Assembly: GCA_944384815.1 (NCBI GenBank)
Contig: CALWUW010000015.1
Coordinates: forward strand, 25,208-89,207
Source: an uncultured Clostridia bacterium
GTDB lineage: Bacteria > Bacillota > Clostridia > Oscillospirales > Acutalibacteraceae
Direction: 5' to 3'
DNA length: 64,000 nucleotides
Shown here: piece by piece, positions 44,485 to 51,283 of the stretch
How the letters are laid out: every line of letters begins with the position of its first letter
Position numbering within the stretch: the stretch's first letter is position 1
The notes under the pieces: generated by a model
The model's database searches: none
What the model saw: the letters and a program-made list of their open reading frames with translations, nothing else
Told to the model about the DNA's origin: nothing
Program-made: the position numbers and the translations under genes

Positions 44485-45261
44485 ATGCGCCATATGCGGC
44501 AGGAAGAAAAGGCCCAGGCGGAAAATTGCCGGGGGGATATGGCTTCCTATGCGGCTATCCCGCCTAAAAGGCCGGAAGACACCCGAATTCTTTTGGTGCG
44601 GCATTGCGAAGCCCAAGGTAACACCATGGGCGTGTTTCAGGGGCAGATCGATACGGACATCAGCGAAAACGGGGAAAAGCAGCTGGAACTTTTGGCGCTG
44701 CGCTGCCGGAATATGCCCATAGAGGTGCTGGTTTCCAGCCCGTTGAAGCGAGCGGTCAAAACCGCGCAGGCTTTGAACCGGTATCATGGGCTTCCCCTGG
44801 AAACCGACCCCCTTTTTGCGGAGATCAACGCCGGCGAATTTGAAGGGGTCCCCTGGAAAGAGCTTCCGGAAAAATTTCCGGAAGAAAGCCGGCTTTGGTA
44901 TCAGGAACCCTGGAAATTCCGGGCTCCGGGGGGAGAATCTATGGAAGAAGTATATCAGCGGACCTGGAAGGGCGTGGAAGGCCTTTTGAAGCGATACCGG
45001 AGCAAATGGATCGCGGTCTGCTCCCACGGCTGTGCCATCCGGAACCTTCTTTGCCGGGCGTTGGGGCTTCCCTTGGAGAAAATCGGAGAAGTCCCCTGGA
45101 TGGATAACACAGCGCTGAGTGTGCTGGAGATCTCCCCGGAGGGAGAGATCTCTGTGCCGGTTCTGGGAGATGCCTCCCACCTTTCTCCGGAAACCTCGGG
45201 TTTCGCCGGACAAAGCTGGTGGAGCGCGCCGGAAAATACACAAAGGAAGGAAAACCAATGA
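44485..45261 (+). CDS. Histidine phosphatase (phosphoglycerate-mutase-like) family protein
   Basis: A 258-residue phosphatase. LLVRHCEAQGN carries the phosphohistidine in an RHC motif where the family usually has RHG; later VSSPLKRAVKTAQAL, the acid residue in FAEINAGEFEGVPW and the second His in VCSHGCAIRNLL are intact. Similar clostridial proteins act on small phosphate esters or as alpha-ribazole phosphatase-like enzymes; the substrate is not assignable. ATG 44485 is preferred because GGGGGAG is properly spaced; ATG 44467 has its GGAG only two bases away. It overlaps ruvX by four bases. Confidence 0.85.
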   Translation: MRHMRQEEKAQAENCRGDMASYAAIPPKRPEDTRILLVRHCEAQGNTMGVFQGQIDTDISENGEKQLELLALRCRNMPIEVLVSSPLKRAVKTAQALNRYHGLPLETDPLFAEINAGEFEGVPWKELPEKFPEESRLWYQEPWKFRAPGGESMEEVYQRTWKGVEGLLKRYRSKWIAVCSHGCAIRNLLCRALGLPLEKIGEVPWMDNTALSVLEISPEGEISVPVLGDASHLSPETSGFAGQSWWSAPENTQRKENQ

Positions 45262-45689
45262 AAATTTTAGCAGTGGATCTGGGAAAAGCACGGACAGGCC
45301 TGGCAATTTGCGATCCGGAGGAACGGCTGGCATCCCCTGTGGGGACAATTACCGAGTATAATCCGGAAAAGCGGCTGGAAAAAGTGACCCAGAAAGCCAA
45401 GGAGTTGGAGTGCCAGGCGATTGTGGTAGGGCTTCCCCGAAATATGGACGGCAGCGAAGGCGAAAGCGCCGCAGGGGCAAGAGCGTTTGCTCAAATGCTG
45501 CAGGAAGCTACCGGTCTTCCGGTGGAATTGCGGGATGAAAGGCTGACCACCGTTTCCGCTCACGGTTTCCTCAGCGCCGCGGATAAGCGGGGGAAAAAGC
45601 GCAAGGCGCTGGTGGATACCGTTTCCGCTGTGCTGATTCTGGAAGAATATTTGCGGTATCGCCAAAACCAAAGGAAACGAAATCCGTAA
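45258..45689 (+). CDS. ruvX: RuvX/YqgF-family Holliday junction resolvase-like nuclease
   Basis: A 143-residue RNase H-fold protein. The first Asp is in ILAVDLGKARTGLAICD, VVGLPRNMDGSEG is the second family block, and RDERLTTVSA holds the second acid. YqgF is linked to pre-16S rRNA processing, and the family has resolvase-like members. It overlaps the phosphatase gene (ATGA) and ends at a strong terminator. In Firmicutes yqgF typically neighbours a DUF1292 gene; here one lies 2.3 kb downstream on the other strand. Confidence 0.92.
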   Translation: MKILAVDLGKARTGLAICDPEERLASPVGTITEYNPEKRLEKVTQKAKELECQAIVVGLPRNMDGSEGESAAGARAFAQMLQEATGLPVELRDERLTTVSAHGFLSAADKRGKKRKALVDTVSAVLILEEYLRYRQNQRKRNP

Positions 45690-45707
45690 GAAGCCCCAAT
45701 ATAGAAA

Positions 45708-45765
45708 AACAGCCCCAGCGCCGGTGTGAAAGCACAAAGCGCAGGAGCTGTTCTGTTTTTCTTTG
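45708..45765. terminator. Intrinsic terminator between ruvX and the degV genes
   Basis: A 14-bp imperfect stem (45708-45721 with 45739-45752, two mismatches) followed by CTGTTTTTCTTTG on the plus strand, and by A-rich DNA on the other side, so it can serve converging transcripts. Confidence 0.65.
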
Positions 45766-45771
45766 TTCCAA

Positions 45772-46668
45772 TCAGGAAATGGAAGGAGCGTTTTTCTCCG
45801 AGTTTTCTCCCATATAGAAAATGGCGGTTCCCCCGGGGCCGGTGTGGGTGCCCAGGATGGGACCCAGGTCATTGACCACGATCTTTTTGACTTTTACCCG
45901 GTCCTTGATCTGGCGGACCAGGTATTTCGCATCTTCCGGGGTATCGCTGTGAACCACGAACACCACTTGTTCTTCCGGATCCTGAATGGTGGCAGCCATT
46001 TTTTTGGCCAAGGTATCCAGGGATTGCTTCCGACCCCGGACTTTTGCCACGGCTACCAAATGGCCGTCTTTATCGCTGCTGAGAATAGGCTTGATGCCCA
46101 GCACTGTTCCCATTAAAGCGGCGGCGCCGGAGAGCCTGCCGCCCCGTTTTAAATGGAACAGGTCGTCTACGGTAAAATACTGGGAAAGAAAATGCCGATG
46201 ATGATTCACCCAGGCGGCTACCTGCTCAATGGAGGCGCCTTTTTTCTTTTCCTGCACAGCGTAATATACCAGAAGCCCTTCGCCCATGGAATAAGCCAGG
46301 GTATCCGCCGCCAGAATTTTCCGTTCCGGGTATGCCTTTTTCAGCTCCTCAATGGCTTCCAAAGCCCGGGTAAAGGTTCCGGAAAGGGCGGAAGAAAAGC
46401 CGATATAAAGCACGTCCTTTCCTTCCTGGAGGTACGGCTCGAAGGTTTCCAGAAAAGTGACGGTATTGATCTGATTGGTTTTGGCGATTTCTCCGTTTTT
46501 CAGCCGGCGGAAAAATTCCGGGCTGGACATTTCCCGGGCGTCGGGATAATTATGATAAACTTCATCCCCGAAAACAAATTCCATGGGGATCACATGTACA
46601 TCCAGTTCCTCCACAAGTTCCGGCGTAAGATCCGTTGTGGAATCCGTAATAATTTTAAAATCGGACAT
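45772..46668 (-). CDS. degV: DegV-family fatty-acid-binding protein
   Basis: A 298-residue two-domain protein. FKIITDSTTDLTPELVEEL is the canonical DegV start, with SSALSGTFTRALEAIEELK near 85 and VVHSDTPEDAKYL later. DegV/FakB proteins bind a fatty acid and present it to the kinase FakA. No fakA is present in the window. It is 38 bp downstream of a paralogue (46707-47582) with the same layout, suggesting a tandem duplication of similar but diverged copies (perhaps different acyl preference). Confidence 0.9.
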   Translation of the reverse strand: MSDFKIITDSTTDLTPELVEELDVHVIPMEFVFGDEVYHNYPDAREMSSPEFFRRLKNGEIAKTNQINTVTFLETFEPYLQEGKDVLYIGFSSALSGTFTRALEAIEELKKAYPERKILAADTLAYSMGEGLLVYYAVQEKKKGASIEQVAAWVNHHRHFLSQYFTVDDLFHLKRGGRLSGAAALMGTVLGIKPILSSDKDGHLVAVAKVRGRKQSLDTLAKKMAATIQDPEEQVVFVVHSDTPEDAKYLVRQIKDRVKVKKIVVNDLGPILGTHTGPGGTAIFYMGENSEKNAPSIS

Positions 46669-46706
46669 AAAATGCTCCTCTTTGCAGGCCCAAAATGCCG
46701 GGCCTG

Positions 46707-47582
46707 TTAGTTTTTATCTTTAGCCAAATAAAACAAGGCAATGGTTCCCGGGCCGGAATGGGCGCCGATCACCGGGCCGATGGTATGAATATAGATCTGT
46801 TTAACCGGGAATGCTTCCCGAATCTTTTCCGCCACATATTGGGCGTCTTCCTGGGCGTCTCCGTGGCTGATGCAAATGGTCTGCCCTTCCGGATGTTCGG
46901 CGGATTTTTTCATATGGGCCACCAAAGCGTCCAGAGACTGCCGCCGTCCCCGCACTTTTTCCATGGGGATCAGGTGACCTTCATCATCCACATGAAGAAC
47001 CGGCTTGATGCCCAGCACGGTTCCGAAGAAAGCCGCCGCTCCGCTGACTCTTCCTCCCCGTTTCAGATGATTCAGATCGTCCACGGTAAACCAGTGAGCC
47101 AGTTTGTTCCGGTGAGTCTCCACCCAGGTTTTCAGCTCTTCGATGGAGAGCCCTTCCTTTTTCTTTTCGGCAGCCAGGTAAACCAAAAGCCCTTCGCCCA
47201 TGGAAGCGGCCAAAGTGTCCACCACAATGACCTTTTGCTGAGGATATTGAGCGGAAAGCTCTTCCGCTGCCATACAGGCGTTATTATATGTGCCGGAAAG
47301 GCCGGAAGAAAACGCCATATAAAATACATCTTTTCCTGCTTGCAAAACAGGCTCAAAGGCTTCTACAAACTGAACACTGTTCAGCTGATTGGTGGTGGAG
47401 GATTCTCCCTGGCGGATCCGCCGGTAAAATTCTTTACTGCTTAGGTCCCTCTCATCGGGATAATTGAGATATGCTTTTCCGCCCAGCAAAAAGGAAAGAG
47501 GAATGATTTCAACCCCTATCTCCTGGATCAAAGCAGGAGAAAGATCCGTAGTAGAATCGGAAAAGATCACGTAATCGTTCAT
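46707..47582 (-). CDS. degV: DegV-family fatty-acid-binding protein, paralogue
   Basis: A 291-residue DegV protein, visibly related to its downstream neighbour over its whole length: YVIFSDSTTDLSPALIQEIGVEIIPL, SSGLSGTYNNACMAAEEL and RGGRVSGAAAFFGTVLGIKPVL. The conserved ligand-binding Ser/Thr residues in DSTTD are present. It comes first in the transcription order of the pair. A GGAG site about nine bases upstream supports ATG 47582. Confidence 0.9.
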   Translation of the reverse strand: MNDYVIFSDSTTDLSPALIQEIGVEIIPLSFLLGGKAYLNYPDERDLSSKEFYRRIRQGESSTTNQLNSVQFVEAFEPVLQAGKDVFYMAFSSGLSGTYNNACMAAEELSAQYPQQKVIVVDTLAASMGEGLLVYLAAEKKKEGLSIEELKTWVETHRNKLAHWFTVDDLNHLKRGGRVSGAAAFFGTVLGIKPVLHVDDEGHLIPMEKVRGRRQSLDALVAHMKKSAEHPEGQTICISHGDAQEDAQYVAEKIREAFPVKQIYIHTIGPVIGAHSGPGTIALFYLAKDKN

Positions 47583-47726
47583 GTATTTCGCTCCTTTACA
47601 AGGATAACGGCGGAATTCCGTGGAAAATCCGCCTCTTATGTCCTCTATTATACATGGTTTTTAAGCAAGTGTCTATGATTTTCCACGGGAAAAACATATT
47701 CCGTGAAAAGATTTTTTTCTGAAATA

Positions 47727-47764
47727 CAAAAAGCCGGCTGCTTCTTTTCCGGAAGCAACCGGCT
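47727..47764 (-). terminator. Intrinsic terminator of the 6S-like RNA
   Basis: Minus strand: a 13-bp stem with one mismatch (47764-47752 with 47744-47732), then TTTTTG. No T-run follows on the plus strand, so it works for a minus-strand transcript from the right. Confidence 0.8.
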
Positions 47765-47958
47765 GCATGTCTTAAAATCCCGCCCAGCCGTAATGTGCCA
47801 AAATAACCTGCCTACAAGAGACAGGTGGGTGCCCTCCCAACGGGTTTCCGCTCCCTTCGTCCGGCAAAAGCCGGGAGGTCTGCAGTCCGCCGCCGGAGAC
47901 GAGCCCCCGTTTAAAAAAGTGTAGGGTTATTTGTGCACAGGTCCGCGAACCGGGCAGG
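47765..47958 (-). ncRNA. ssrS: 6S RNA (SsrS)-like small RNA
   Basis: About 195 bases of noncoding sequence between the DUF1292 stop and a strong terminator on the minus strand. The ends close on each other: minus-strand bases 47938-47925 (TGTGC...AAATAACC) pair with 47808-47794 (GGTTATTTT..GCACA), 13 of 15 positions matching, and GCCCGG-like segments outside extend the stem. Inside lie an AC-TTTTTTAAACGGG segment that can pair with CCCGTT, a hairpin CCGGC-TTTT-GCCGG and a GC-rich terminal arm. One long rod with a central bubble, of 180-230 nt, is the 6S RNA form, and the GGGAGGGCACCCACC segment fits what I recall of clostridial members. 6S RNA binds sigma-A RNA polymerase. A covariance search would settle it. 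Confidence 0.72.
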
Positions 47959-47966
47959 GGGAAAGC

Positions 47967-48284
47967 TTATTCCTGCTCTTCGGGATCTTCTTCGTCCTCA
48001 CTATCATACAGTTCCTGGAAGTGGGACTCAAAAACAGCCGCCAGACGATCCAGCAATTCTTCGTCTTCCACTTCTGCCAGCTGCTGCTCGCCGTTTTCTT
48101 CAATAGCTTCAAAAATAAAGTACATTCCTTCGGATTCCAGCTGTTCCTGAGGATCCTCAAAGGTGGGGAGAAGGGCATAGAAGCAACCCTCATCGTTTTC
48201 AATAACATCCAGAATTTCAAACTCGTGTTCCTGGCCTTCGTCGTCAATTAAAGTGATCAGATCTGCGCTGAATTCTTCGTTCAT
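47967..48284 (-). CDS. DUF1292 (YrzB-like) protein
   Basis: A 105-residue very acidic protein, calculated by eye at about one-third Asp/Glu, of the DUF1292 family. DLITLIDDEGQEHEFEILDVIENDEGCFYALLP is the usual core, and an acidic tail follows. Function is unknown; the family is conserved in Firmicutes and often near yqgF/alaS. Its own promoter is on the minus strand at 48344-48372. Confidence 0.9.
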   Translation of the reverse strand: MNEEFSADLITLIDDEGQEHEFEILDVIENDEGCFYALLPTFEDPQEQLESEGMYFIFEAIEENGEQQLAEVEDEELLDRLAAVFESHFQELYDSEDEEDPEEQE

Positions 48285-48343
48285 ACGTTTTGTCTCCTTG
48301 CGTTTCTAGGAGGGGGAGAAATCCCGCTCCGGAATCTACTGTT

Positions 48344-48372
48344 ATTGTATCTGGTTAAGGCTGTAAAGTCAA
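48344..48372 (-). promoter_or_regulatory. Sigma-A promoter of the DUF1292 gene
   Basis: Minus strand TTGACT (48372-48367), 17-base spacer, TACAAT (48349-48344). Confidence 0.65.
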
Positions 48373-48396
48373 TAAGGACGGGAAAAAAACAAGAGA

Positions 48397-48493
48397 AGGA
48401 ATACTCCTTTTGGCAGAACCTTAGCTCTGCGCCTTTTTCTTCCATAGGTATTGGTGAAACACAGCAAGTATTCCTTATTTTAGAGGGAATACT
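48397..48493. repeat. Cluster of inverted GGAATACT motifs
   Basis: AAGGA-ATAC-TCCTT (48397-48410) is a self-contained hairpin that holds GGAATACTCC. Further on, AGTATTCC (48467-48474) and GGAATACT (48486-48493) form a second perfect 8-bp hairpin. GGCAGA..TCTG.GCCTTTTTC near 48412-48445 lies between and looks terminator-like. These three elements lie between two divergent promoters and have no gene assignment. Confidence 0.6.
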
Positions 48494-48564
48494 CTGTATA
48501 AAGGGGAAAAAATAAGAATTCGGTAAAAACAGTAATAAAAATTAAAAAAAGTTTATAAAAACTA

Positions 48565-48594
48565 TTGACAATGTAGATGAAGATATGCTATAGT
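48565..48594 (+). promoter_or_regulatory. Strong sigma-A promoter of the putative large RNA
   Basis: Perfect TTGACA (48565-48570), 18-base spacer, TATAGT (48589-48594), preceded by A/T tracts that resemble an UP element. Transcription would begin near 48601. Confidence 0.75.
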
Positions 48595-48600
48595 ATAGAC

Positions 48601-49467
48601 ACAGAAAAGAGAGGGAAAACCTTCAGAGAAGATCCCCAAAAAAGCCTTAAGCAGGCGGCGAAAAGGGCGTTTGCTGGAAAGCCAGAAGGCGTTTCCAAAA
48701 AGAAGAGGCTGATAGAGTGTACGAGGATTTGTAGACGAATTGGGATCAGGAGAAAGCCCTTTCGCTGAATGAAAAGAATGTGAGGTGAGTCCAATGGACA
48801 GCGAGCAGTTTCGTTCAGCAGTTGGCGGTCTGTTGGGCTGCAGCTGCTGAATAAAAGGAAAGCTTCCAAAATGTTTCGTTGGTGAAAGCAGCGAAACAGG
48901 ATAAGGAAGCCGGTAAGGTAAAAATTGCCTTACGCAATCTTAGAGTAAAGGAATGAGTCCCAAGTACAAGTTTTTCGTAAAGCCATTTTTATGAAAGGAC
49001 AGGGTAAGAGATTACGATCTGTTTTGAAATAGATGGTAGAAACGGAGAGCTTCAAGAGAGAAAAGGATAACACATCTTTTTGGATTCCTGTTTAAGCTTT
49101 TTTTAAAAGTGAGTTCCGGAAGGGATATGTTTTGAACCGAGAAGAAGATGGAATATGGATCCGGTCTCTTGAGGATGTAAACTTTGCTGAGGTAAAGCCA
49201 ATGTACTGATTTGATCGCTTGTTTATAGAACAGGCAAAGGAAATCAGAAATCATAGAACTTGGATCTGAGAGGTACGAGAACCAGGGAGCACGCTCCGAT
49301 TCATAGCAGGATGTGATGGTACGGAATGCGGAAGGGAAAGCGTGTAGTGCAGAAAAACAGAAACTTTGGTTGACAAGAGTGCTGTAGATGCAGTCCCGCA
49401 GTGAAGAGTTCGTATAAAACAAATCAATGAGGGGTTCGGACCGCAAGGCCGGAACCCCTTTTCTTTT
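48601..49467 (+). ncRNA. Putative large structured noncoding RNA, about 870 nt, class unknown
   Basis: From a near-consensus promoter to a T-run terminator no reading frame has a convincing start, ribosome binding site and codon pattern. Base composition is clearly poorer in GC than the flanking genes and purine-rich, with many GAAA/GGAAA segments as in large structured RNAs. Local helices are dense: GTCC-AAT-GGAC (48789-48799), CAGCAGTTG with CAGCTGCTG (48816-48824/48841-48849), TGTTTCG with CGAAACA nested in GCTTCC with GGAAGC (48862-48910), GTAAGG with CCTTAC (48913-48933), CTGATTT with AAATCAG enclosing GCTTGTT with AACAGGC (49206-49247), and GGAG-CACG-CTCC (49286-49297). The length resembles ROOL, GOLLD and OLE-type RNAs, but I do not recognise any of their signature sequences. 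RNase P, tmRNA and group II intron cores are absent. Confidence 0.6.
49431..49467 (+). terminator. Intrinsic terminator of the putative large RNA
   Basis: GGGGTTC (49431-49437) pairs with GAACCCC (49452-49458), with further pairs and a GCAA loop inside, then TTTTCTTTTT. Confidence 0.88.
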
Positions 49468-49657
49468 TAGCAGGCGTCAAAAAAGACTTGTTTTTTTCCG
49501 CGTTTTTGTATACCATGAAGTGGAGAGAAATTTCTTTTGTCCGTGCGGGACCTTTATTGGAATGGAAATCCCAGTGCCCGGATATTCTATACGTGTTTCT
49601 TACAAACGCGTTTTTTACGAACACAGCGCTTAGCTGGCGGAAATGGAGGATTTACCC

Positions 49658-50602
49658 ATGCAGGAAAAAGTATACGATGTAGTTGTGATTGGAGCAGGGC
49701 CTTGCGGCTGTACGGCGGCTCTGTATGCAGGCCGGGCGGGGCTTTCCGTTTTGGTTTTGGAAGCGCTTGCCCCCGGAGGGCAAATGGCAACCACGGACCG
49801 AGTGGAAAATTACCCTGGGTTCCCTGAAGGAATCGGCGGGTTTGAATTGGCGGACCAGATGTGTGCCGGCGCCAAACGATTCGGCGCGGTGTTCCAGTAT
49901 GCCCAGGCACAATCTCTGGAGCTGGAAGGGGACGTTAAAAAGATCCATACCAGCGCGGGCGTTGTTTTGGGGAAAAGTGTGATCCTGGCCATGGGGGCAG
50001 CTCCCAGAGAATTGGGTCTGGAATCGGAAACGGCTTTGCGGGGCAGAGGCGTTTCCTATTGCGCGACCTGTGACGGTATGTTCTATAAGGATAAAGAGGT
50101 GGCTATTATAGGAGGAGGCGATACGGCAGCTGCGGACGCGGTCTATCTTTCCCGTATTTGCCGGAAGGTAACGCTGATTCACCGGCGGGATACCCTTCGT
50201 GCATCCCGGGCCTATACCCAGCCTTTGCACGCCTGCGAAAATCTGGATTTTCTCTGGGATACCGTTCCCACGGCCATTTTGGGAGAAAATGCCGTGGAAG
50301 GCTTGGAGCTGAAACACGTAAAAACCGGTGAAATTTCTCGTCTGGACTGCCAAGGTGTGTTTGTGGCTATTGGAAATGTTCCCAATTCCGGCCTGGTTCG
50401 TGGCCTTTTGGAATTGGATGCGGGAGGATATATTGTAGCGGATGATTCCGGCAAGACGGCTATTCCCGGCGTGTTTGCGGCGGGAGATGTCCGGAAGAAA
50501 ACCCTTCGGCAGGTGGTCACGGCAGTTTCCGACGGAGCTCAGGCGTCCCTTTCTGCGGAGGAATACCTTTCTTCTCTTTTAGCGGAGAAGAAAGAGGGAT
50601 AA
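49658..50602 (+). CDS. trxB: Thioredoxin-disulfide reductase
   Basis: A 314-residue FAD enzyme that reduces thioredoxin with NADPH. VVVIGAGPCGCTAALYAGRAGL binds FAD, C135-A-T-C138 (SYCATCDG) is the redox dithiol, IIGGGDTAAADAVYLSRIC with HRRDTLRA binds the second nucleotide, and GVFAAGDVRKKTLRQVVTA closes the FAD site. ATG 49658 is chosen because GGAGG (49644-49648) is nine bases upstream; an in-frame ATG at 49643 precedes it. It is a lone gene between the putative RNA and the riboswitch unit. Confidence 0.94.
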   Translation: MQEKVYDVVVIGAGPCGCTAALYAGRAGLSVLVLEALAPGGQMATTDRVENYPGFPEGIGGFELADQMCAGAKRFGAVFQYAQAQSLELEGDVKKIHTSAGVVLGKSVILAMGAAPRELGLESETALRGRGVSYCATCDGMFYKDKEVAIIGGGDTAAADAVYLSRICRKVTLIHRRDTLRASRAYTQPLHACENLDFLWDTVPTAILGENAVEGLELKHVKTGEISRLDCQGVFVAIGNVPNSGLVRGLLELDAGGYIVADDSGKTAIPGVFAAGDVRKKTLRQVVTAVSDGAQASLSAEEYLSSLLAEKKEG

Positions 50603-50617
50603 AAAAGACGTGTTTTA

Positions 50618-50638
50618 GGTTACAGGTTACAGGTTTCA
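50618..50638. repeat. Short 7-bp tandem array after trxB
   Basis: GGTTACA, GGTTACA, GGTTTCA, 15 bp after the stop codon. Confidence 0.6.
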
Positions 50639-50717
50639 ATACTTTTGAACGTTCATGGGGTAAAAAGTTTTTTCCAAGCGCTTTCTTAAAAAAGAATGCT
50701 GTTTTTTACCATCCCTC

Positions 50718-50746
50718 TTGCAAAAGAAAAATCAGTGTGGTATGCT
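50718..50746 (+). promoter_or_regulatory. Promoter of the cobalamin-riboswitch transcript
   Basis: TTGCAA (50718-50723), 17-base spacer, TATGCT (50741-50746), about 65 bases before the aptamer. Confidence 0.55.
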
Positions 50747-50810
50747 GAGGACAAAATTTGTGTTGATTCCAATGCAAAGTTGCAAGTGAATAAGCGATCT
50801 GTAGAGAAGA

Positions 50811-51033
50811 ATACGGTTTGAAATGCCAAGGAACCAGGAAACAGGGGAAATACGTACCTGGGAACAAGGCAAAGTAGATCAATAGGGAAGCCGGTGGGAA
50901 TCCGGCGCAACCGCCATTACTGTATTTGAAGAGCAAAAGCCCATGGCCATTGGAGTTTTCTGAGAAGGCGGGCTTTGGCGAGAGCAGTTTTTCACAAACT
51001 GTCGGGATTCATAAGTCAGGAGACCTGCCGTAT
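50811..51033 (+). promoter_or_regulatory. Cobalamin riboswitch aptamer
   Basis: The B12-box signature is complete: AATAGGGAAGCCGGTGGGAA, then TCCGGCGCAACCGCC with ACTGTA, and GTCAGGAGACCTGCC near the 3' end. P1 is perfect: ATACGG (50811-50816) with CCGTAT (51028-51033). P3 TGCC/GGCA brackets the 5' arm. It senses adenosyl- or related cobalamins and lowers expression when they are plentiful. Confidence 0.95.
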
Positions 51034-51049
51034 TTGGATTGGTTCGTAC

Positions 51050-51166
51050 CTCTTGGGCTAAGGAAGAGTGCCGCCAAAAGTATGGATCTGATGTATGGGT
51101 GGTTTGTAAGAGCCGCTCTGTTCAGTGACGCTTTGGTGTGCTTTTCCGTTTGGAAAAGCACTTTTT
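51050..51166 (+). terminator. Riboswitch expression platform: antiterminator and intrinsic terminator
   Basis: The terminator is a perfect 10-bp stem (51138-51147 with 51152-51161, loop GTTT) and five T. GGAAGAGTGC (51062-51071) can instead pair with the 5' terminator arm 51138-51147 (10 pairs, three of them wobble), forming an antiterminator. CTCTT (51050-51054) can pair with AAGAG (51064-51068) to block that. Control is therefore by transcription termination. The gene starts about 120 bases beyond. Confidence 0.8.
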
Positions 51167-51283
51167 ATTTTGGGAGGAGGGTAAAACGCAGAAGTAGCTG
51201 CGGGGGAGGAAAATGTCAGCCCGCAACCATCCGGGAAGAGCCCGGGTGAAGAAATTTTCGGGAAATTTAAAGGAGAATGTAAA

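Noticed and set aside
48577-48768. A 63-codon plus-strand open frame at the start of the putative large RNA
   Set aside because: Its start lies within the promoter between -35 and -10, so it would not be transcribed from its start, and no Shine-Dalgarno exists.
49012-49446. A 144-codon minus-strand open frame in the putative large RNA
   Set aside because: It would start with TTG inside the terminator hairpin, has no ribosome binding site and no recognisable protein sequence.
48601-49467. Identity as RNase P RNA, tmRNA or a group II intron
   Set aside because: The RNase P P4 strands, the tmRNA tRNA-like end and tag frame, and an intron domain V or reverse transcriptase frame are not present.
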